This document shows, one piece after another, positions 1-10,959 of a stretch of DNA of 64,000 bases; the stretch's first letter is position 1, and every line of letters begins with the position of its first letter. Location of the stretch: positions 558,001 to 622,000 of the forward strand of contig NZ_FLKP01000002.1 in assembly GCF_900087015.1 (NCBI RefSeq), read 5' to 3'. This DNA is from Christensenella timonensis. Lineage in GTDB: Bacteria; Bacillota; Clostridia; Christensenellales; Christensenellaceae. The notes beneath the pieces are model-generated. The model ran no database searches and was not told the DNA's origin. It was given only the letters and a program-made list of their open reading frames with translations. A program made the position numbers and the translations under genes.

Positions 1-1371
1 CTTTCCGGCAAGACGATAGACGAGGCGAAGCCTGAGGTACAGCAAAAAGAGGATGAATATTTAGCGGGGCTCGCTCTCGATTATTCCGTTGACGGCGATA
101 CTTATACGCTCAAAGGCGAGCAGTTGGGAGCGAGCGTAGATATCGACGCAGCGCTCAAGAAAGCGATGCTTTACGGCCGGGAGGGGACGTTTGCACAGCG
201 CAATGCCGCGATCATGGAGGCCAAGGAAAAGGGTGTGGAGATCGAAATGCCTGTTGCATATGACAAGGCGACGATCCTGGCTTCCCTACAGGCCAACGAC
301 GAAAAAATCAACGTGCCCGCGCAGGATGCGACAGTCGAAGTGACGACGACGAGGGACGAGGATACCCTGATGACGGGTTCCACGATCACCTTAAAAGAGG
401 AGGTCGTAGGAAAGGAAGTAGACGACAGCGCACTGGCGGAAACGATTTATGCGCAGCTGAGCCAGAACGACTTTACGCCTGTGGCGGCAGAGACCAAGGT
501 CACGCAGCCTAAATTCACCAAGGCTGACCTTGAGGATCAATATGCGTTGCTGGGAACATACAGTACGGAATATGTGAAATCCGACTTCAACAGGCGGTAT
601 AATATCTGGAAGATGGCGGATGTGATCAATGGGGTCAAGATCGAGCCGGGCGAGACCTGGTCGATCAATGAAGAAGCCGGCCCGCGTTCGTACGATCGCG
701 GATGGAAGGCCGCGCCGGGCATCGCGGACGGGAAATACCAGGATGAACCGGGCGGCGGTATCTGCCAGACATCCTCTACGCTGTACAACGCGGTATTGCG
801 TGCAGAGGTGGAGATCGTGGACCGTTCGCACCATTCCTGGCCGCTTACTTATGTGCCGGGTGGGTTGGACGCGACGATCTCCACGGGTGCGCCGGATTTT
901 AAAATCAAAAATAATTACGATATCCCGATTTACATCATCGCGAATTGCGACGGACAGAACAGGAACATCGAGATCTCGATCTACGGACCGAAGTTTGAAG
1001 ACGGGCTGACGCGCGATTTTACGTCCAAGGAAGTCGGTTACAGCGATGCAGGGGAACAGATCATCCAGGATCCGACGCTTCCGGAAGGAACGCGCATTGT
1101 GGAACGCGGCTCTCATCCGCGCAGGGTTTTCGACGTGTACAAGCATTGGTATGATGAAAACGGCAAGGAAGTAAAGGTCGAGAAATATTCCACGGAAACG
1201 TACCAGGCGTTCAATTCCATCGTACGCGTGGGGACGGCGCCTGCATCAACGCCGGAGCCGGTTCCGGAGACAACGCCGACGCCGGAAACGACGCCGGCGC
1301 CAGCGCCGGAAACGACACCAACGCCGGAAACGACGCCGGCGCCGGGAACACCGGTCGAGCCTGCTGCCTAA
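1..1371 (+). CDS. VanW family cell-envelope protein, 5' end outside window
   Basis: The frame is open from the first base, so the N-terminus lies upstream of the window; an internal ATG at 124 is not the real start. The visible part has a peptidoglycan-binding-4-like stretch containing AMLYGREGT, then a VanW core with the hallmark GGGICQTSST (around 745-774) and DATISTGAPDF. It ends in a low-complexity tail of Pro/Thr/Glu (repeats of ETTPTP and ETTPAP) typical of wall-spanning regions. VanW domains occur in vancomycin-resistance clusters and in many Clostridia envelope proteins, but their biochemical role is not settled. The next gene is a full-length paralogue. Role inferred: extracellular, cell-wall associated. 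Confidence 0.85.
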   Translation, partial: LSGKTIDEAKPEVQQKEDEYLAGLALDYSVDGDTYTLKGEQLGASVDIDAALKKAMLYGREGTFAQRNAAIMEAKEKGVEIEMPVAYDKATILASLQANDEKINVPAQDATVEVTTTRDEDTLMTGSTITLKEEVVGKEVDDSALAETIYAQLSQNDFTPVAAETKVTQPKFTKADLEDQYALLGTYSTEYVKSDFNRRYNIWKMADVINGVKIEPGETWSINEEAGPRSYDRGWKAAPGIADGKYQDEPGGGICQTSSTLYNAVLRAEVEIVDRSHHSWPLTYVPGGLDATISTGAPDFKIKNNYDIPIYIIANCDGQNRNIEISIYGPKFEDGLTRDFTSKEVGYSDAGEQIIQDPTLPEGTRIVERGSHPRRVFDVYKHWYDENGKEVKVEKYSTETYQAFNSIVRVGTAPASTPEPVPETTPTPETTPAPAPETTPTPETTPAPGTPVEPAA

Positions 1372-1386
1372 GGCCAACAGGAAATC

Positions 1387-1420
1387 AAAGGGCTTGTTTT
1401 ACAACAAGCCTTTTTTCTTT
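1387..1420 (+). terminator. Rho-independent terminator after VanW gene
   Basis: Perfect 8-bp stem GGCTTGTT/AACAAGCC (1391-1398 and 1403-1410) with a 4-nt loop, followed directly by TTTTTT. Confidence 0.9.
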
Positions 1421-1464
1421 TCGCAGCCGATTTATGAAAATTTTCTGAATACCCGGAAGAATTG

Positions 1465-1493
1465 TTTACAACCCCGGGTGCATACGTTATATT
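1465..1493 (+). promoter_or_regulatory. Sigma-A type promoter for second VanW gene
   Basis: TTTACA (1465-1470), 17-bp spacer, TATATT (1488-1493). It lies between the terminator and the start codon at 1540, so the second VanW gene has its own transcript. Confidence 0.7.
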
Positions 1494-1539
1494 TATAAGG
1501 TATACTTGAAATACTTAGCTTTTTTGGGAGAAAGACACT

Positions 1540-3162
1540 ATGAAATATTACAGGCCCGTCAGGGGACATAGGGTAGTGAACAAGAAAAGGATTGCAATAT
1601 TTGGGGTGGCGGTGGCTGTCGCGGTTGTTGCAATCATTTTTTGTGTGTACATGTTTTCAGAGGTCAAGCTGACGGACGAAAAAGAGCAGGAACTGTTTAC
1701 GACAGGGACGTTTTTGGAAGGCGTTTCGGTCGACGGGATAGACCTGGGAGGCCTTACCTACGCGCAGGGCGAGGAGAAGGTCAAAGCATCGGTAGACAGT
1801 ATGCTCAGTGATAATAAAATAGAGTACACCGTACAGGAAACCGCGTATTCCTACAGCCTGCCGGATGCGGGCTTGTCGGTGGATTATGAAACGCCCCTAA
1901 GGGAAGCCATGCTCTACGGCAGGGAAGGAACGCGCTGGGACTTGCAGTTCAAAAAAACGGAACCGAAGGACTGGCCGCTTGATTACGTGTTCGACGAAAC
2001 GGCGCTCGATAGGCTCATCGATACCGACAGTGCAAATTGGGGTGAAGATGCGGTGGATGCATCTTATGCTGTAGACAAACAGAAAAATGAAGACGACCTG
2101 ACGACTGGCGGGACGCTCGTCATGCAAGAGGCGAAGGACGGCTGGAAGGTCAATGTGGACGGCATCAAGGCCACGGCGAAAAACCAGATCGAGGCCAAGC
2201 TGTTCACGCCTTTCGCGGCAGAGATAGAAGTCGTAAAGGCAAAAGGGTCGGACAGCCCGAAGGAAATGATTAAGATGGGGAGCTATACGACCAATATCGG
2301 GTCTTCTTCCTCAAAGGGGAGGAAGTTCAACATTTGGATGATCAGCGATAAGCTGAACGGCGCTGTATTCAAACCGGGCGAAGTGTTCTCCGTCAACGAT
2401 TACGTCGGTGACCGTACGGAGGAACTCGGCTGGGCGCTTGCGCCGGGGATCGAGAACGGTACCTATACGGATCAGGCGGGCGGCGGGATCTGCCAGGTTT
2501 CGTCTACCTTTTATAACGCTGCGCTGCGCGCGCAGATGGATATTGTAGCACGCCTGCCGCATACCATTATGGCGGGGTATGTCCCCCCGGGAATGGATGC
2601 GACGATTTCCACCGGCGGCCCCGATTTCAAGGTGAAAAACCCTTATGACGACGATATGGTCATGATCGTAACCTGCAATATCCCGGATATGAAGGTTACG
2701 GTGGATATCTACGGTACGGTCGAGCGGGATTATTACCTGAAGTTTGAAAGCGAACTGATCAACAAGCAGGACGCGCCTGCCGTAAAGTATAAGACGAACG
2801 ACGCGCTGGGGAAATACGAAGTGAAGCGCACGAAGGTCGGACAGGGTGAGGAAAAATACCAAATATGGGGACAGAAATACGACAAAGACACGGATGAGAA
2901 GATCGGGGATAAATTCGAGGTGACGACATCGACATACCGCGGGATCGCGCCGGAGGTAGAATTGGGGAGCGGTATCCCGCTGCCTGCGGAAGGAACGTCC
3001 ATCGAGGATGTGCAGGCACAGGCAAAGGAACTGGAGCGGAAAGAAGCGGAGGCCAACGCACCGCAGCCGGAGCCCTCGCCCTCTGCCGAGCCGACACCGT
3101 CCGTTGCACCCGAGCCCACTCCGCCAGTAACGCCGGAGCAGCCGGTGGAAGGCGCGGCATAA
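1540..3162 (+). CDS. VanW family protein with membrane anchor
   Basis: 540 residues. A basic N-terminus (KYYRPVRGHR) precedes one membrane segment at about residues 22-40, so the protein is anchored with its body outside. Residues about 60-230 resemble the peptidoglycan-binding-4 region (AMLYGREGT near 127). The VanW core follows with GGGICQVSST near 322-331 and DATISTGGPDFKVKNPY. The C-terminal 60 residues are Pro/Glu/Ala rich. The start is set by GGGAGA eight bases upstream. It is a tandem paralogue of the preceding gene, with the same order of parts and near-identical core motifs. Envelope function is inferred; no antibiotic-resistance partners (vanA, vanH, vanX) are nearby. Confidence 0.9.
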   Translation: MKYYRPVRGHRVVNKKRIAIFGVAVAVAVVAIIFCVYMFSEVKLTDEKEQELFTTGTFLEGVSVDGIDLGGLTYAQGEEKVKASVDSMLSDNKIEYTVQETAYSYSLPDAGLSVDYETPLREAMLYGREGTRWDLQFKKTEPKDWPLDYVFDETALDRLIDTDSANWGEDAVDASYAVDKQKNEDDLTTGGTLVMQEAKDGWKVNVDGIKATAKNQIEAKLFTPFAAEIEVVKAKGSDSPKEMIKMGSYTTNIGSSSSKGRKFNIWMISDKLNGAVFKPGEVFSVNDYVGDRTEELGWALAPGIENGTYTDQAGGGICQVSSTFYNAALRAQMDIVARLPHTIMAGYVPPGMDATISTGGPDFKVKNPYDDDMVMIVTCNIPDMKVTVDIYGTVERDYYLKFESELINKQDAPAVKYKTNDALGKYEVKRTKVGQGEEKYQIWGQKYDKDTDEKIGDKFEVTTSTYRGIAPEVELGSGIPLPAEGTSIEDVQAQAKELERKEAEANAPQPEPSPSAEPTPSVAPEPTPPVTPEQPVEGAA

Positions 3163-3185
3163 AGGCGGTATAGTGGGCCTGATAC

Positions 3186-3214
3186 TTGACAAAAGCCTGC
3201 GGAAACCTTAAAAT
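3186..3214 (+). promoter_or_regulatory. Promoter of tuf
   Basis: TTGACA (3186-3191), 17-bp spacer, TAAAAT (3209-3214). A consensus -35 box fits the high expression expected for EF-Tu. Confidence 0.75.
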
Positions 3215-3303
3215 ATTATACTATAGCGCATCAGGTAAACTGAAAAACAAATTTGGGGCAAAACCTCATTCAACAAAAAGATTCTTGGGAGGAAAGCAAA
3301 GCA

Positions 3304-4515
<1,212 letters not shown>

Positions 4516-4540
4516 GATTCGGCAGACAAAAGACAAGCAA

Positions 4541-4571
4541 AAGGGCAGGCCGCACGGCCTGCTCTTTTTTG
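4541..4571 (+). terminator. Terminator of tuf
   Basis: Stem GCAGGCCG/CGGCCTGC extended by G-T and G-C pairs, followed by TTTTTT. A-rich sequence upstream may let it also serve the convergent ZIP gene. Confidence 0.85.
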
Positions 4572-4592
4572 TATCGGTATAGAAGGGAAATA

Positions 4593-5396
4593 TCAGCCAA
4601 GCGCTACATCAAGTATCATCATAATAATGAAGCCGACCATTACGCCCGCCGTACCCGAATGGGAATGTTCGCCGAGGTGCGCCTCGGGGATCAGTTCCTC
4701 CACGACGACGTAGATCATGGCGCCGGCTGCAAACGCGAGCAGCCAGGGCATGACGCCTGTGATGGAGCCGATCAAAAGTACGCCGATGACTGCGGCGATC
4801 GGTTCGACCGCGCCCGAAAGGGTACCCCATAAAAAGGCTTTGCCGCGCGTCAGGCCTTCTTGGCGCAGGGGCAGGGAAATCGCGGCTCCTTCCGGAATGT
4901 TTTGCAGGGCGATCCCGATTGCAAGGGCAATGGCGGATGCCAGCGTGACCGCATTGCCACCGGAACCTGCAGCGATCGCAAAAGCGAGCCCTACGGCCAG
5001 TCCCTCCGGGATGTTGTGCAGCGTCACTGCGAGGAACAACATGGAACGCTTGCCTAAATGGGCATGGAGCCCTTCGGGTTTATCGCTGCCCGGATGCTGG
5101 TGCGGGATCAGGTGATCGAGCGCAAACAGGAACAGTCCCCCGATCGCGAAGCCGCCCGCCGCAGGGATCCAGCCTGCGACGCCTTGTTCTTCCGCCATAT
5201 CAATGGCCGGGATCAGGAGCGACCAGACAGAGGCGGCGATCATGACGCCTGCCGCAAAACCCAAAAAGACGCGCTGCATCTTTTGGTTGATCTCCCCACG
5301 GAAAAAGAATACGAACGACGAACCGAGCGTGGTCGCCGCGAAAGTGACCAGAGTACCCGCAAGAGCGAGCAATACAGGACTGGTTTCCATCCACAT
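4593..5396 (-). CDS. ZIP family divalent metal transporter
   Basis: 267 residues with about eight hydrophobic segments, the fold of ZIP (zinc/iron permease) proteins. The two diagnostic motifs are HNIPEG (127-132) in TM4 and QNIPEG (165-170) in TM5, which supply the intramembrane metal site; EELIPEAH (233-240) lies in a later helix. A His-rich loop (HQHPGSDKPEGLHAH, 99-113) between TM3 and TM4 is typical of metal-binding loops. The start at 5396 is supported by an AGGGGG ribosome site. Import of Zn or another divalent ion is known for the family; the exact ion cannot be read. It lies convergent to tuf and divergent from rpsJ. Confidence 0.9.
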   Translation of the reverse strand: MWMETSPVLLALAGTLVTFAATTLGSSFVFFFRGEINQKMQRVFLGFAAGVMIAASVWSLLIPAIDMAEEQGVAGWIPAAGGFAIGGLFLFALDHLIPHQHPGSDKPEGLHAHLGKRSMLFLAVTLHNIPEGLAVGLAFAIAAGSGGNAVTLASAIALAIGIALQNIPEGAAISLPLRQEGLTRGKAFLWGTLSGAVEPIAAVIGVLLIGSITGVMPWLLAFAAGAMIYVVVEELIPEAHLGEHSHSGTAGVMVGFIIMMILDVALG

Positions 5397-5592
5397 AATA
5401 AGTTCCCCCTGTTCATAAAACTCCCTTCATAAATAAGCAAAAATTTCCGGGGCGAAACAATTTTCATTAAAATTTGCAGGATTGTACTGCAGATAAAAAG
5501 CCGGCTGGGCAACTATATCTTGTGCTGCTTTTTTGTGAAAAACACTATTTTGCATTTTTTGGAAAAAAGGCGGAAAAAGTTCAAAAAAATGC

Positions 5593-5621
5593 TTGAAATC
5601 AAGGTTTTTATGTTGTATAAT
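5593..5621 (+). promoter_or_regulatory. Promoter of the S10 ribosomal operon
   Basis: TTGAAA (5593-5598), 17-bp spacer, consensus TATAAT (5616-5621). The predicted transcript begins near 5628, leaving a leader of about 210 nt. The stretch 5397-5590 upstream is AT-rich, and I see no gene in it. Confidence 0.8.
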
Positions 5622-5627
5622 CTAGTA

Positions 5628-5839
5628 CGTTGCGCTATGTGCGTACATTTTGGGTTGAGGCGAGAGGTTACCGAACAGCCATCGGATAGTTCCCGCTGAC
5701 AAACGTCCGGACGTGATCCGGGCGACTCCAAACAAGGGCAGAAACAAGGGTTCCTGCCTAAAAAAAGCAATGTGATACACACGGCTATGTGTATCGGCGA
5801 AGACGGCTTTGTGCCGCGGAACAGAAGGAGGATAAACAA
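5628..5839 (+). promoter_or_regulatory. Structured 5' leader of rpsJ operon
   Basis: About 210 nt without a gene. Visible hairpins are GGCAG/CTGCC (5737-5741 with 5754-5758, extended inside), a perfect 8-bp stem GATACACA/TGTGTATC (5774-5781 with 5788-5795) and CGGC/GCCG (5804-5816) just before the ribosome site AGAAGGAGG. Length and structure suggest autogenous control by an operon-encoded ribosomal protein. Which protein binds is not visible. Confidence 0.5.
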
Positions 5840-6148
5840 ATGGCAAGCCAGAGAATCAGAATCAAACTGAAAGCTTATGACCACAACCTGATCGACCAGA
5901 GCGCTCAGAGAATTGTGGACACGGCAAAACGTACGGGCGCTAAGATTTCAGGCCCTGTACCGCTCCCGACGAGCAAGGAGATCATCACCATCCTGCGTGC
6001 GACGCACAAATACAAGGATTCCAGGGAACAATTTGAAATCAAAACACACAAACGCTTGATAGATATACTCGAAGCGAACGCTAAGACAACGGACGCGCTC
6101 ATGCGCCTTGACCTGCCTGCAGGCGTAGACATCGAAATCAAACTGTAA
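5840..6148 (+). CDS. rpsJ: 30S ribosomal protein S10
   Basis: 102 residues, standard S10 length, beginning [15 protein letters not shown]. The frame is open further upstream, but AGAAGGAGG ten bases before the ATG at 5840 and family length fix the start. S10 sits in the 30S head and also forms the NusB partner in antitermination. It is the first gene of the S10-spc-alpha super-operon and follows a promoter and long leader. Confidence 0.98.
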   Translation: MASQRIRIKLKAYDHNLIDQSAQRIVDTAKRTGAKISGPVPLPTSKEIITILRATHKYKDSREQFEIKTHKRLIDILEANAKTTDALMRLDLPAGVDIEIKL

Positions 6149-6175
6149 AACAAGCGATAAGACGGAGGAGAAAAC

Positions 6176-6805
6176 ATGAAAGCTATACTGGGTGAAAAAA
6201 TCGGTATGACTCAAATCTTCACGGAAGATGGCAGAGTCGTTCCCGTGACAGTAGTGAAAGCAGGGCCTTGCGTTATCGTTCAGAAGAAAACGGTAGAATC
6301 AGACGGTTACAACGCACTGCAGATCGGTTTTGGGGACATCAAGGAAAAGAATGTGAACAAGCCTAAGAAAGGCCATTTCAGCAAGGTAAAAGCGGCGCCT
6401 ACGCGTTACCTGCGCGAATTCCGCTGTGAAGACGCATCCGAGCTGGAAGTAGGCAGCGAAATCAAGGCGGACGCTTTTGAAACGGGCGAGAAGATCGACG
6501 TTTCGGGCATTTCCAAGGGAAAAGGTTTCCTCGGCGTTATCGCACGCTGGGGCCAGCACAGAGGGCCTATGAGCCACGGCAGCCGTTACCACAGGCGCCC
6601 CGGTTCCATGGGTGCGTGCGCATCCCCTGCGAAAGTCATGAAGGGCAAGCGTCTTCCGGGCCGCGGCGGTTTTGACAAAGTGACGATCCAGAACTTAGAA
6701 GTCGTCAAAGTGGACGCGGACAAAAACCTGATCTTAATCAAGGGCGCGATCCCCGGATCGAAGGGCGGCCTTGTAACAATCAAAAAAAGCGTGAAATCAC
6801 GCTAA
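6176..6805 (+). CDS. rplC: 50S ribosomal protein L3
   Basis: 209 residues, [15 protein letters not shown] at the N-terminus and the conserved central loop [18 protein letters not shown] that reaches toward the peptidyl-transferase centre. An early 23S rRNA assembly protein. The ribosome site GGAGGAG precedes the ATG, 27 bases after rpsJ. Confidence 0.98.
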   Translation: MKAILGEKIGMTQIFTEDGRVVPVTVVKAGPCVIVQKKTVESDGYNALQIGFGDIKEKNVNKPKKGHFSKVKAAPTRYLREFRCEDASELEVGSEIKADAFETGEKIDVSGISKGKGFLGVIARWGQHRGPMSHGSRYHRRPGSMGACASPAKVMKGKRLPGRGGFDKVTIQNLEVVKVDADKNLILIKGAIPGSKGGLVTIKKSVKSR

Positions 6806-6836
6806 GACCGCTTGATGAAGAAGGAGGAAAGCAATT

Positions 6837-7457
6837 ATGCCAAACGTATCAGTTTATAAGACCGACGGCAAAGAAGCTGGCAAGATCCAGCTTAGTGATA
6901 AAGTCTTCGGCGCAGAAATAAATAAAGCAGTCATGCACGACGCTATCGTTGCGCACCTGGCAAACAAAAGGCAGGGCACACAGTCTGCGCTTACGCGCAG
7001 CGAAGTGCGCGGCGGCGGCATCAAGCCTTTCAGGCAGAAAGGTACAGGCAGGGCCCGCCAGGGCACGATCCGTGCGCCTCAAATGACGCACGGCGGCGTG
7101 GTGTTCGCGCCTAAGCCGAGGAGCTATTCGCAGAAGCTCAACAAAAAGGTACGCGCGAAAGCGCTGTGCTCCGCGCTTTCGATGAAGGTGACGGACAAAG
7201 ACATGATCGTGATGGAAGACCTCAAGATGAGCTCTCCCAAAACGAAGGAGATGGCGGCGATTTTAAAGAACCTGAAGGCGGAAAAAGCGCTCATCGTCAC
7301 CAACGGCAAGGACGAGGACGTTGTACGCGCGGCGGCGAACCTACAGGGCGTAAAAACGACAATGGCAGATACATTGAGCGTTTACGACATCTTGAAATAT
7401 GACAAGTTCATCATCACCAAAGATGCGGTGAAAGCGATCGAGGAGGTGTACGCGTAA
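6837..7457 (+). CDS. rplD: 50S ribosomal protein L4
   Basis: 206 residues. The long basic loop GGGIKPFRQKGTGRARQG (residues about 61-78) lines the nascent-peptide exit tunnel. In several bacteria L4 represses its own S10 operon; whether that holds here is unknown, but the rpsJ leader makes it worth asking. Its stop overlaps the rplW start by one base. Confidence 0.97.
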   Translation: MPNVSVYKTDGKEAGKIQLSDKVFGAEINKAVMHDAIVAHLANKRQGTQSALTRSEVRGGGIKPFRQKGTGRARQGTIRAPQMTHGGVVFAPKPRSYSQKLNKKVRAKALCSALSMKVTDKDMIVMEDLKMSSPKTKEMAAILKNLKAEKALIVTNGKDEDVVRAAANLQGVKTTMADTLSVYDILKYDKFIITKDAVKAIEEVYA

Positions 7458-7753
7458 TGAAAGATATGCATGATATTATCATTAAGCCCATCCTTTCAGA
7501 AAAAAGCTACGACCTGATCCCCAAGAAAACATACACATTTTTGGTGGACAAGGGAGCCAATAAAACGCAGATCAAAGCTGCGGTCGAAGAGATCTTTGAG
7601 GTGAAAGTGAAATCCATCACGACTTCCCGCAAAGAAGGCAAGCTGAAAAGACAGGGACGCACGGAGGGCAGAAGGCCCGAAACGAAAAAAGCTTATGTGA
7701 CGCTCAAGGAAGATTCCAAGCCAATCGAATTCTTCGAGAGCATGGCACAGTAA
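7457..7753 (+). CDS. rplW: 50S ribosomal protein L23
   Basis: 98 residues, DIIIKPILSEKSYDLIPKKTYTF at the N-terminal half and a basic hairpin (KEGKLKRQGRTEGRRP). L23 sits at the tunnel exit and docks trigger factor and SRP. The start overlaps the rplD stop as TAATG, suggesting translational coupling. A second Met four codons in is an alternative start. Confidence 0.96.
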   Translation: MKDMHDIIIKPILSEKSYDLIPKKTYTFLVDKGANKTQIKAAVEEIFEVKVKSITTSRKEGKLKRQGRTEGRRPETKKAYVTLKEDSKPIEFFESMAQ

Positions 7754-7776
7754 GCGGTTAGGGAGGTTACTTATTT

Positions 7777-8610
7777 ATGGCTATTAAGAAATACAACCCG
7801 ACTTCTCCGGGCAGAAGGTTCATGTCGGTTTCGGCTTTTGAAGAAATCACGGCGACGACCCCTGAAAAATCGCTGCTCGTTTCCTTAAAGAAATCGGGCG
7901 GCAGGAACGTACACGGTAAGATTACAGTCCGCCACGTTGGCGGCGGTGCGAAGCGGAAATACAGGATCATCGATTTCAAGCGCAACAAGGACGGCATCCC
8001 GGCTAAGGTAGCGACCATCGAATATGATCCGAACAGAAGCGCCAACATTGCGCTGCTCCATTACGCGGACGGCGAAAAGAGATACATCATTGCTCCCGTT
8101 GGCCTTAAGGTAGGCGATAAAGTCGTTTCCGGCGCGGAAGCTGACATCAAGCCCGGCAATGCATTGCCGCTTGCGTCTATTCCGGTCGGTACAATGATCC
8201 ACAATGTGGAAATGAAGCCCGGCAAGGGCGCGCAGCTCGTACGGAGCGCGGGCAACGCAGCACAGCTGATGGCGAAAGAAGGCGCGTATGCGCAGGTAAG
8301 GCTTCCCTCCGGTGAAGTCAGGATGATCCCGGTTTTGGCGAAAGCGACGATCGGCCAGGTCGGCAATGTTGACCAGGAAAACATCAACATCGGTAAGGCG
8401 GGAAGAAAACGTCATATGGGTGTCCGCCCGACAGTACGCGGCAGCGTGATGAACCCGAACGACCATCCGCACGGTGGCGGCGAAGGCAAGTCGCCTGTCG
8501 GACGTCCCGGCCCTGTAACGCCGTGGGGCAAACCTGCCCTTGGTTACAAGACGCGTAAGAAGAAGAACCCGACGAGCCAATTTATCGTAAAACGCAGAAA
8601 CGCTAAATAA
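7777..8610 (+). CDS. rplB: 50S ribosomal protein L2
   Basis: 277 residues, the usual length. The C-terminal signature [15 protein letters not shown] carries the conserved histidine implicated in peptidyl-transferase function and subunit association. The tail [17 protein letters not shown] is basic. The ribosome site GGGAGG lies ahead of the ATG. Confidence 0.98.
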   Translation: MAIKKYNPTSPGRRFMSVSAFEEITATTPEKSLLVSLKKSGGRNVHGKITVRHVGGGAKRKYRIIDFKRNKDGIPAKVATIEYDPNRSANIALLHYADGEKRYIIAPVGLKVGDKVVSGAEADIKPGNALPLASIPVGTMIHNVEMKPGKGAQLVRSAGNAAQLMAKEGAYAQVRLPSGEVRMIPVLAKATIGQVGNVDQENINIGKAGRKRHMGVRPTVRGSVMNPNDHPHGGGEGKSPVGRPGPVTPWGKPALGYKTRKKKNPTSQFIVKRRNAK

Positions 8611-8632
8611 TTGAAGGAGTGAATTTGCAGAT

Positions 8633-8905
8633 ATGAGTAGGTCAGTAAAAAAAGGACCATTTATAAATGAAAAGCTTCTGGCACGGATCGTAGAGATGAA
8701 CGAGAAAAACGAGAAGAAAGTGCTGAAGACATGGTCGCGTCCGTCGACGATCTTCCCGGACATGGTGGGACACACGATCGGCGTACATGACGGCAGAAAA
8801 TTTGTTCCCGTCTATGTGACGGAGGACATGGTTGGTCACAAATTAGGTGAATTTGCCCCGACAAGGACTTACAGGGGTCACGCAGGCGAGAAATCGTCCA
8901 AATAA
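8633..8905 (+). CDS. rpsS: 30S ribosomal protein S19
   Basis: 90 residues, [16 protein letters not shown] and the conserved C-terminal motif [16 protein letters not shown] head protein that contacts the A-site finger through S13. Spaced 22 bp from rplB. Confidence 0.97.
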   Translation: MSRSVKKGPFINEKLLARIVEMNEKNEKKVLKTWSRPSTIFPDMVGHTIGVHDGRKFVPVYVTEDMVGHKLGEFAPTRTYRGHAGEKSSK

Positions 8906-8927
8906 CCGAGGAGGAGGTTAAAGCTTT

Positions 8928-9314
8928 ATGGCTACAAGACAAAGAGAAAAGGCCGCAAAACGGCAAGAAGAAAAAGATAGAAGACCAAAGGCCATCGCAA
9001 AATACGTTCGCATTTCCTCCCGCAAGGTTAAGGCTGTGATCGACCTCATCAGAGGGCTTTCTGTGGCGGAGGCAAAGGCAGTTTTGATGAATACGCCCAA
9101 CGGTGCTACAGAACCCGTCGGAAAGCTTCTGGATTCTGCAATTGCCAATGCGGAAAACAACATGAATATTTCGGCAGATACGCTGTATGTTGCAGAAGTC
9201 TTTGCTGATCAGGGCCCGACGCTCAAGCGGTTCCGTCCGCGTGCGCAGGGCAGGGCGACTCGGATTCGCAAGAGAACGAGTCACATCACAATTATCTTGG
9301 ATCAGGTCAAATAA
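8928..9314 (+). CDS. rplV: 50S ribosomal protein L22
   Basis: 128 residues. The N-terminal 18 residues are unusually charged ([18 protein letters not shown]) before the family core starts at [20 protein letters not shown]. The C-terminal beta-hairpin [20 protein letters not shown] forms the tunnel constriction with L4. GAGGAGG precedes the ATG. Confidence 0.96.
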   Translation: MATRQREKAAKRQEEKDRRPKAIAKYVRISSRKVKAVIDLIRGLSVAEAKAVLMNTPNGATEPVGKLLDSAIANAENNMNISADTLYVAEVFADQGPTLKRFRPRAQGRATRIRKRTSHITIILDQVK

Positions 9315-9325
9315 GGAGGTACACG

Positions 9326-10027
9326 ATGGGTCAAAAAGTACATCCCCATGGTTTTAGGGTTGGTATCATCAAAGACTGGGATGCCAGATGGACGGCGAAA
9401 AAGTCCAAATTTGCGGATTATATCGTTGAAGATGATAAGATTAGAAAATTTTTAAAGAAGAAATTATATGCTGCGGGCATTTCAAAGATCGAGATCGAAA
9501 GGGCGGCGCAGAAGGTATCCGTTAATATCTTTACCGGCAAACCCGGTATCGTGATCGGAAAAGGCGGCACGGGCGTAGAAGTTTTGAAGCAGGATTTGCT
9601 TAAGCTCACGGGAAACCCTGTGGTCGTCAACATCATTGAAGTAAAGAGAGTAGACGTGGATGCGCAGCTCGTGGCGGAAAACGTAGCGCAGCAGCTTGAA
9701 AAACGTATCTCTTTCAGGCGTGCGATGAAGCAGTCCATCGGCAGGACGATGAAGGCTGGCGCAAAGGGAATCAAGATCATGTGCTCCGGGCGTCTTGGCG
9801 GCGCTGAAATCGCCAGGGTGGAGCAGTACCATGAAGGCTCGATCCCGCTGCAGACGATTCGTGCGGACATCGATTACGGTTTTGCGGAAGCGAACACGAC
9901 TTACGGAAAAATTGGCGTAAAGGTGTGGATTTATAAAGGCGAGATTCTGGGGAATCCGCTTGCTGACAGGGCAAAACCTTCGACAGTGGAAGGAGGCAGA
10001 AAAAATGTTAATGCCAAAAAGGGTTAA
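9326..10027 (+). CDS. rpsC: 30S ribosomal protein S3
   Basis: 233 residues, [19 protein letters not shown] start, KH domain with [15 protein letters not shown], then the S3 C-terminal domain. It lies at the mRNA entry channel. The last 23 bp overlap the start of rplP. Confidence 0.97.
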   Translation: MGQKVHPHGFRVGIIKDWDARWTAKKSKFADYIVEDDKIRKFLKKKLYAAGISKIEIERAAQKVSVNIFTGKPGIVIGKGGTGVEVLKQDLLKLTGNPVVVNIIEVKRVDVDAQLVAENVAQQLEKRISFRRAMKQSIGRTMKAGAKGIKIMCSGRLGGAEIARVEQYHEGSIPLQTIRADIDYGFAEANTTYGKIGVKVWIYKGEILGNPLADRAKPSTVEGGRKNVNAKKG

Positions 10028-10448
10028 GCGCAGAAGACAGTTCAGAGGACGTATGAAGGGCAAGGCGCTTCGCGGAAATACGATTTCTTACGGCGATTAC
10101 GGTCTCGTTGCCCAGGAGCCTGGCTGGATCAAATCCAACCAGATCGAGGCAGCCCGTGTCGCTATGACAAGATATATCAAGAGGGGCGGACAGGTTTGGA
10201 TCAAAATCTTCCCGCACAAGCCGGTAACGGAAAAACCCGCTGAAACACGTATGGGCAGCGGGAAAGGTTCTCCGGAATACTGGGTAGCTGTCGTAAAGCC
10301 GGGCAGGGTCATGTTTGAGCTTGCAGGCGTAAGCGAAGAAGTAGCAAGGGCAGCGCTTTCGCGTGCTGCGCACAAGCTGCCGATCAAATGCAAATTTGCG
10401 ATCAAGCAGACAAATAACGAAGCAGGTGGTGAGCAGGATGAAGGCTAA
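10005..10448 (+). CDS. rplP: 50S ribosomal protein L16
   Basis: 147 residues. The start at 10005 is chosen over a longer frame because AAGGAGG lies 7-8 bases before and the family begins [12 protein letters not shown]16 contacts the A-site tRNA elbow and is a late assembly protein. Overlaps rpsC by 23 bp and rpmC by 11 bp. Confidence 0.97.
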   Translation: MLMPKRVKRRRQFRGRMKGKALRGNTISYGDYGLVAQEPGWIKSNQIEAARVAMTRYIKRGGQVWIKIFPHKPVTEKPAETRMGSGKGSPEYWVAVVKPGRVMFELAGVSEEVARAALSRAAHKLPIKCKFAIKQTNNEAGGEQDEG

Positions 10449-10644
10449 GGATATACGTGAACTCAATAAAGACGAGCTGAGCGCGAAGCTGAATGATCTG
10501 AAATCGGAATTTTTCAACCTGCGGTTCCAGCTCGCGACGGGACAGCTGAATAATCCTTCTAGCATCAAGCATGTGAAAAAGGACATCGCGAGAGTAAAGA
10601 CCATTTTGAAAGAAATGGAATTAAACCAGAAGGTTGCCGAGTAA
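10438..10644 (+). CDS. rpmC: 50S ribosomal protein L29
   Basis: 68 residues, [20 protein letters not shown], two long helices, with the family motif [12 protein letters not shown]. The ATG at 10438 lies inside the end of rplP behind a GGTGGTGAG ribosome site. L29 lies beside L23 at the tunnel exit. Confidence 0.96.
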   Translation: MKAKDIRELNKDELSAKLNDLKSEFFNLRFQLATGQLNNPSSIKHVKKDIARVKTILKEMELNQKVAE

Positions 10645-10666
10645 GTAGTTAAGGAGGACGTCTTCA

Positions 10667-10930
10667 ATGAGTGAAGAGACAAGAGGTTACCGTAAAGAGA
10701 GAATCGGTACGGTAGTAAGCGACAAAATGGACAAGACGATTGTCGTTGCGATAAAGAGCAGAAAAACGCATCCCTTGTATGGAAAGACCATCAACTACAC
10801 CAACAAGCTGAAAGCACACGATGAAAACAACGAGTGCGGCATCGGCGACACGGTGCGTGTGATGGAGACGAGACCGCTTTCAAAAGACAAGAGATGGAGA
10901 TTGGTTCAGATTATAGAAAAGGCGAAATAA
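10667..10930 (+). CDS. rpsQ: 30S ribosomal protein S17
   Basis: 87 residues, [21 protein letters not shown] and a C-terminal [14 protein letters not shown]. An OB-fold protein and primary 16S rRNA binder. AAGGAGG precedes the ATG. Confidence 0.97.
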   Translation: MSEETRGYRKERIGTVVSDKMDKTIVVAIKSRKTHPLYGKTINYTNKLKAHDENNECGIGDTVRVMETRPLSKDKRWRLVQIIEKAK

Positions 10931-10959
10931 GCTTTTCTCTTAATTAAGGAGGAGTCAGA

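Noticed and set aside
1-3162. Vancomycin resistance cluster
   Set aside because: Only VanW-family proteins are present; no ligase, VanH, VanX or VanRS genes nearby.
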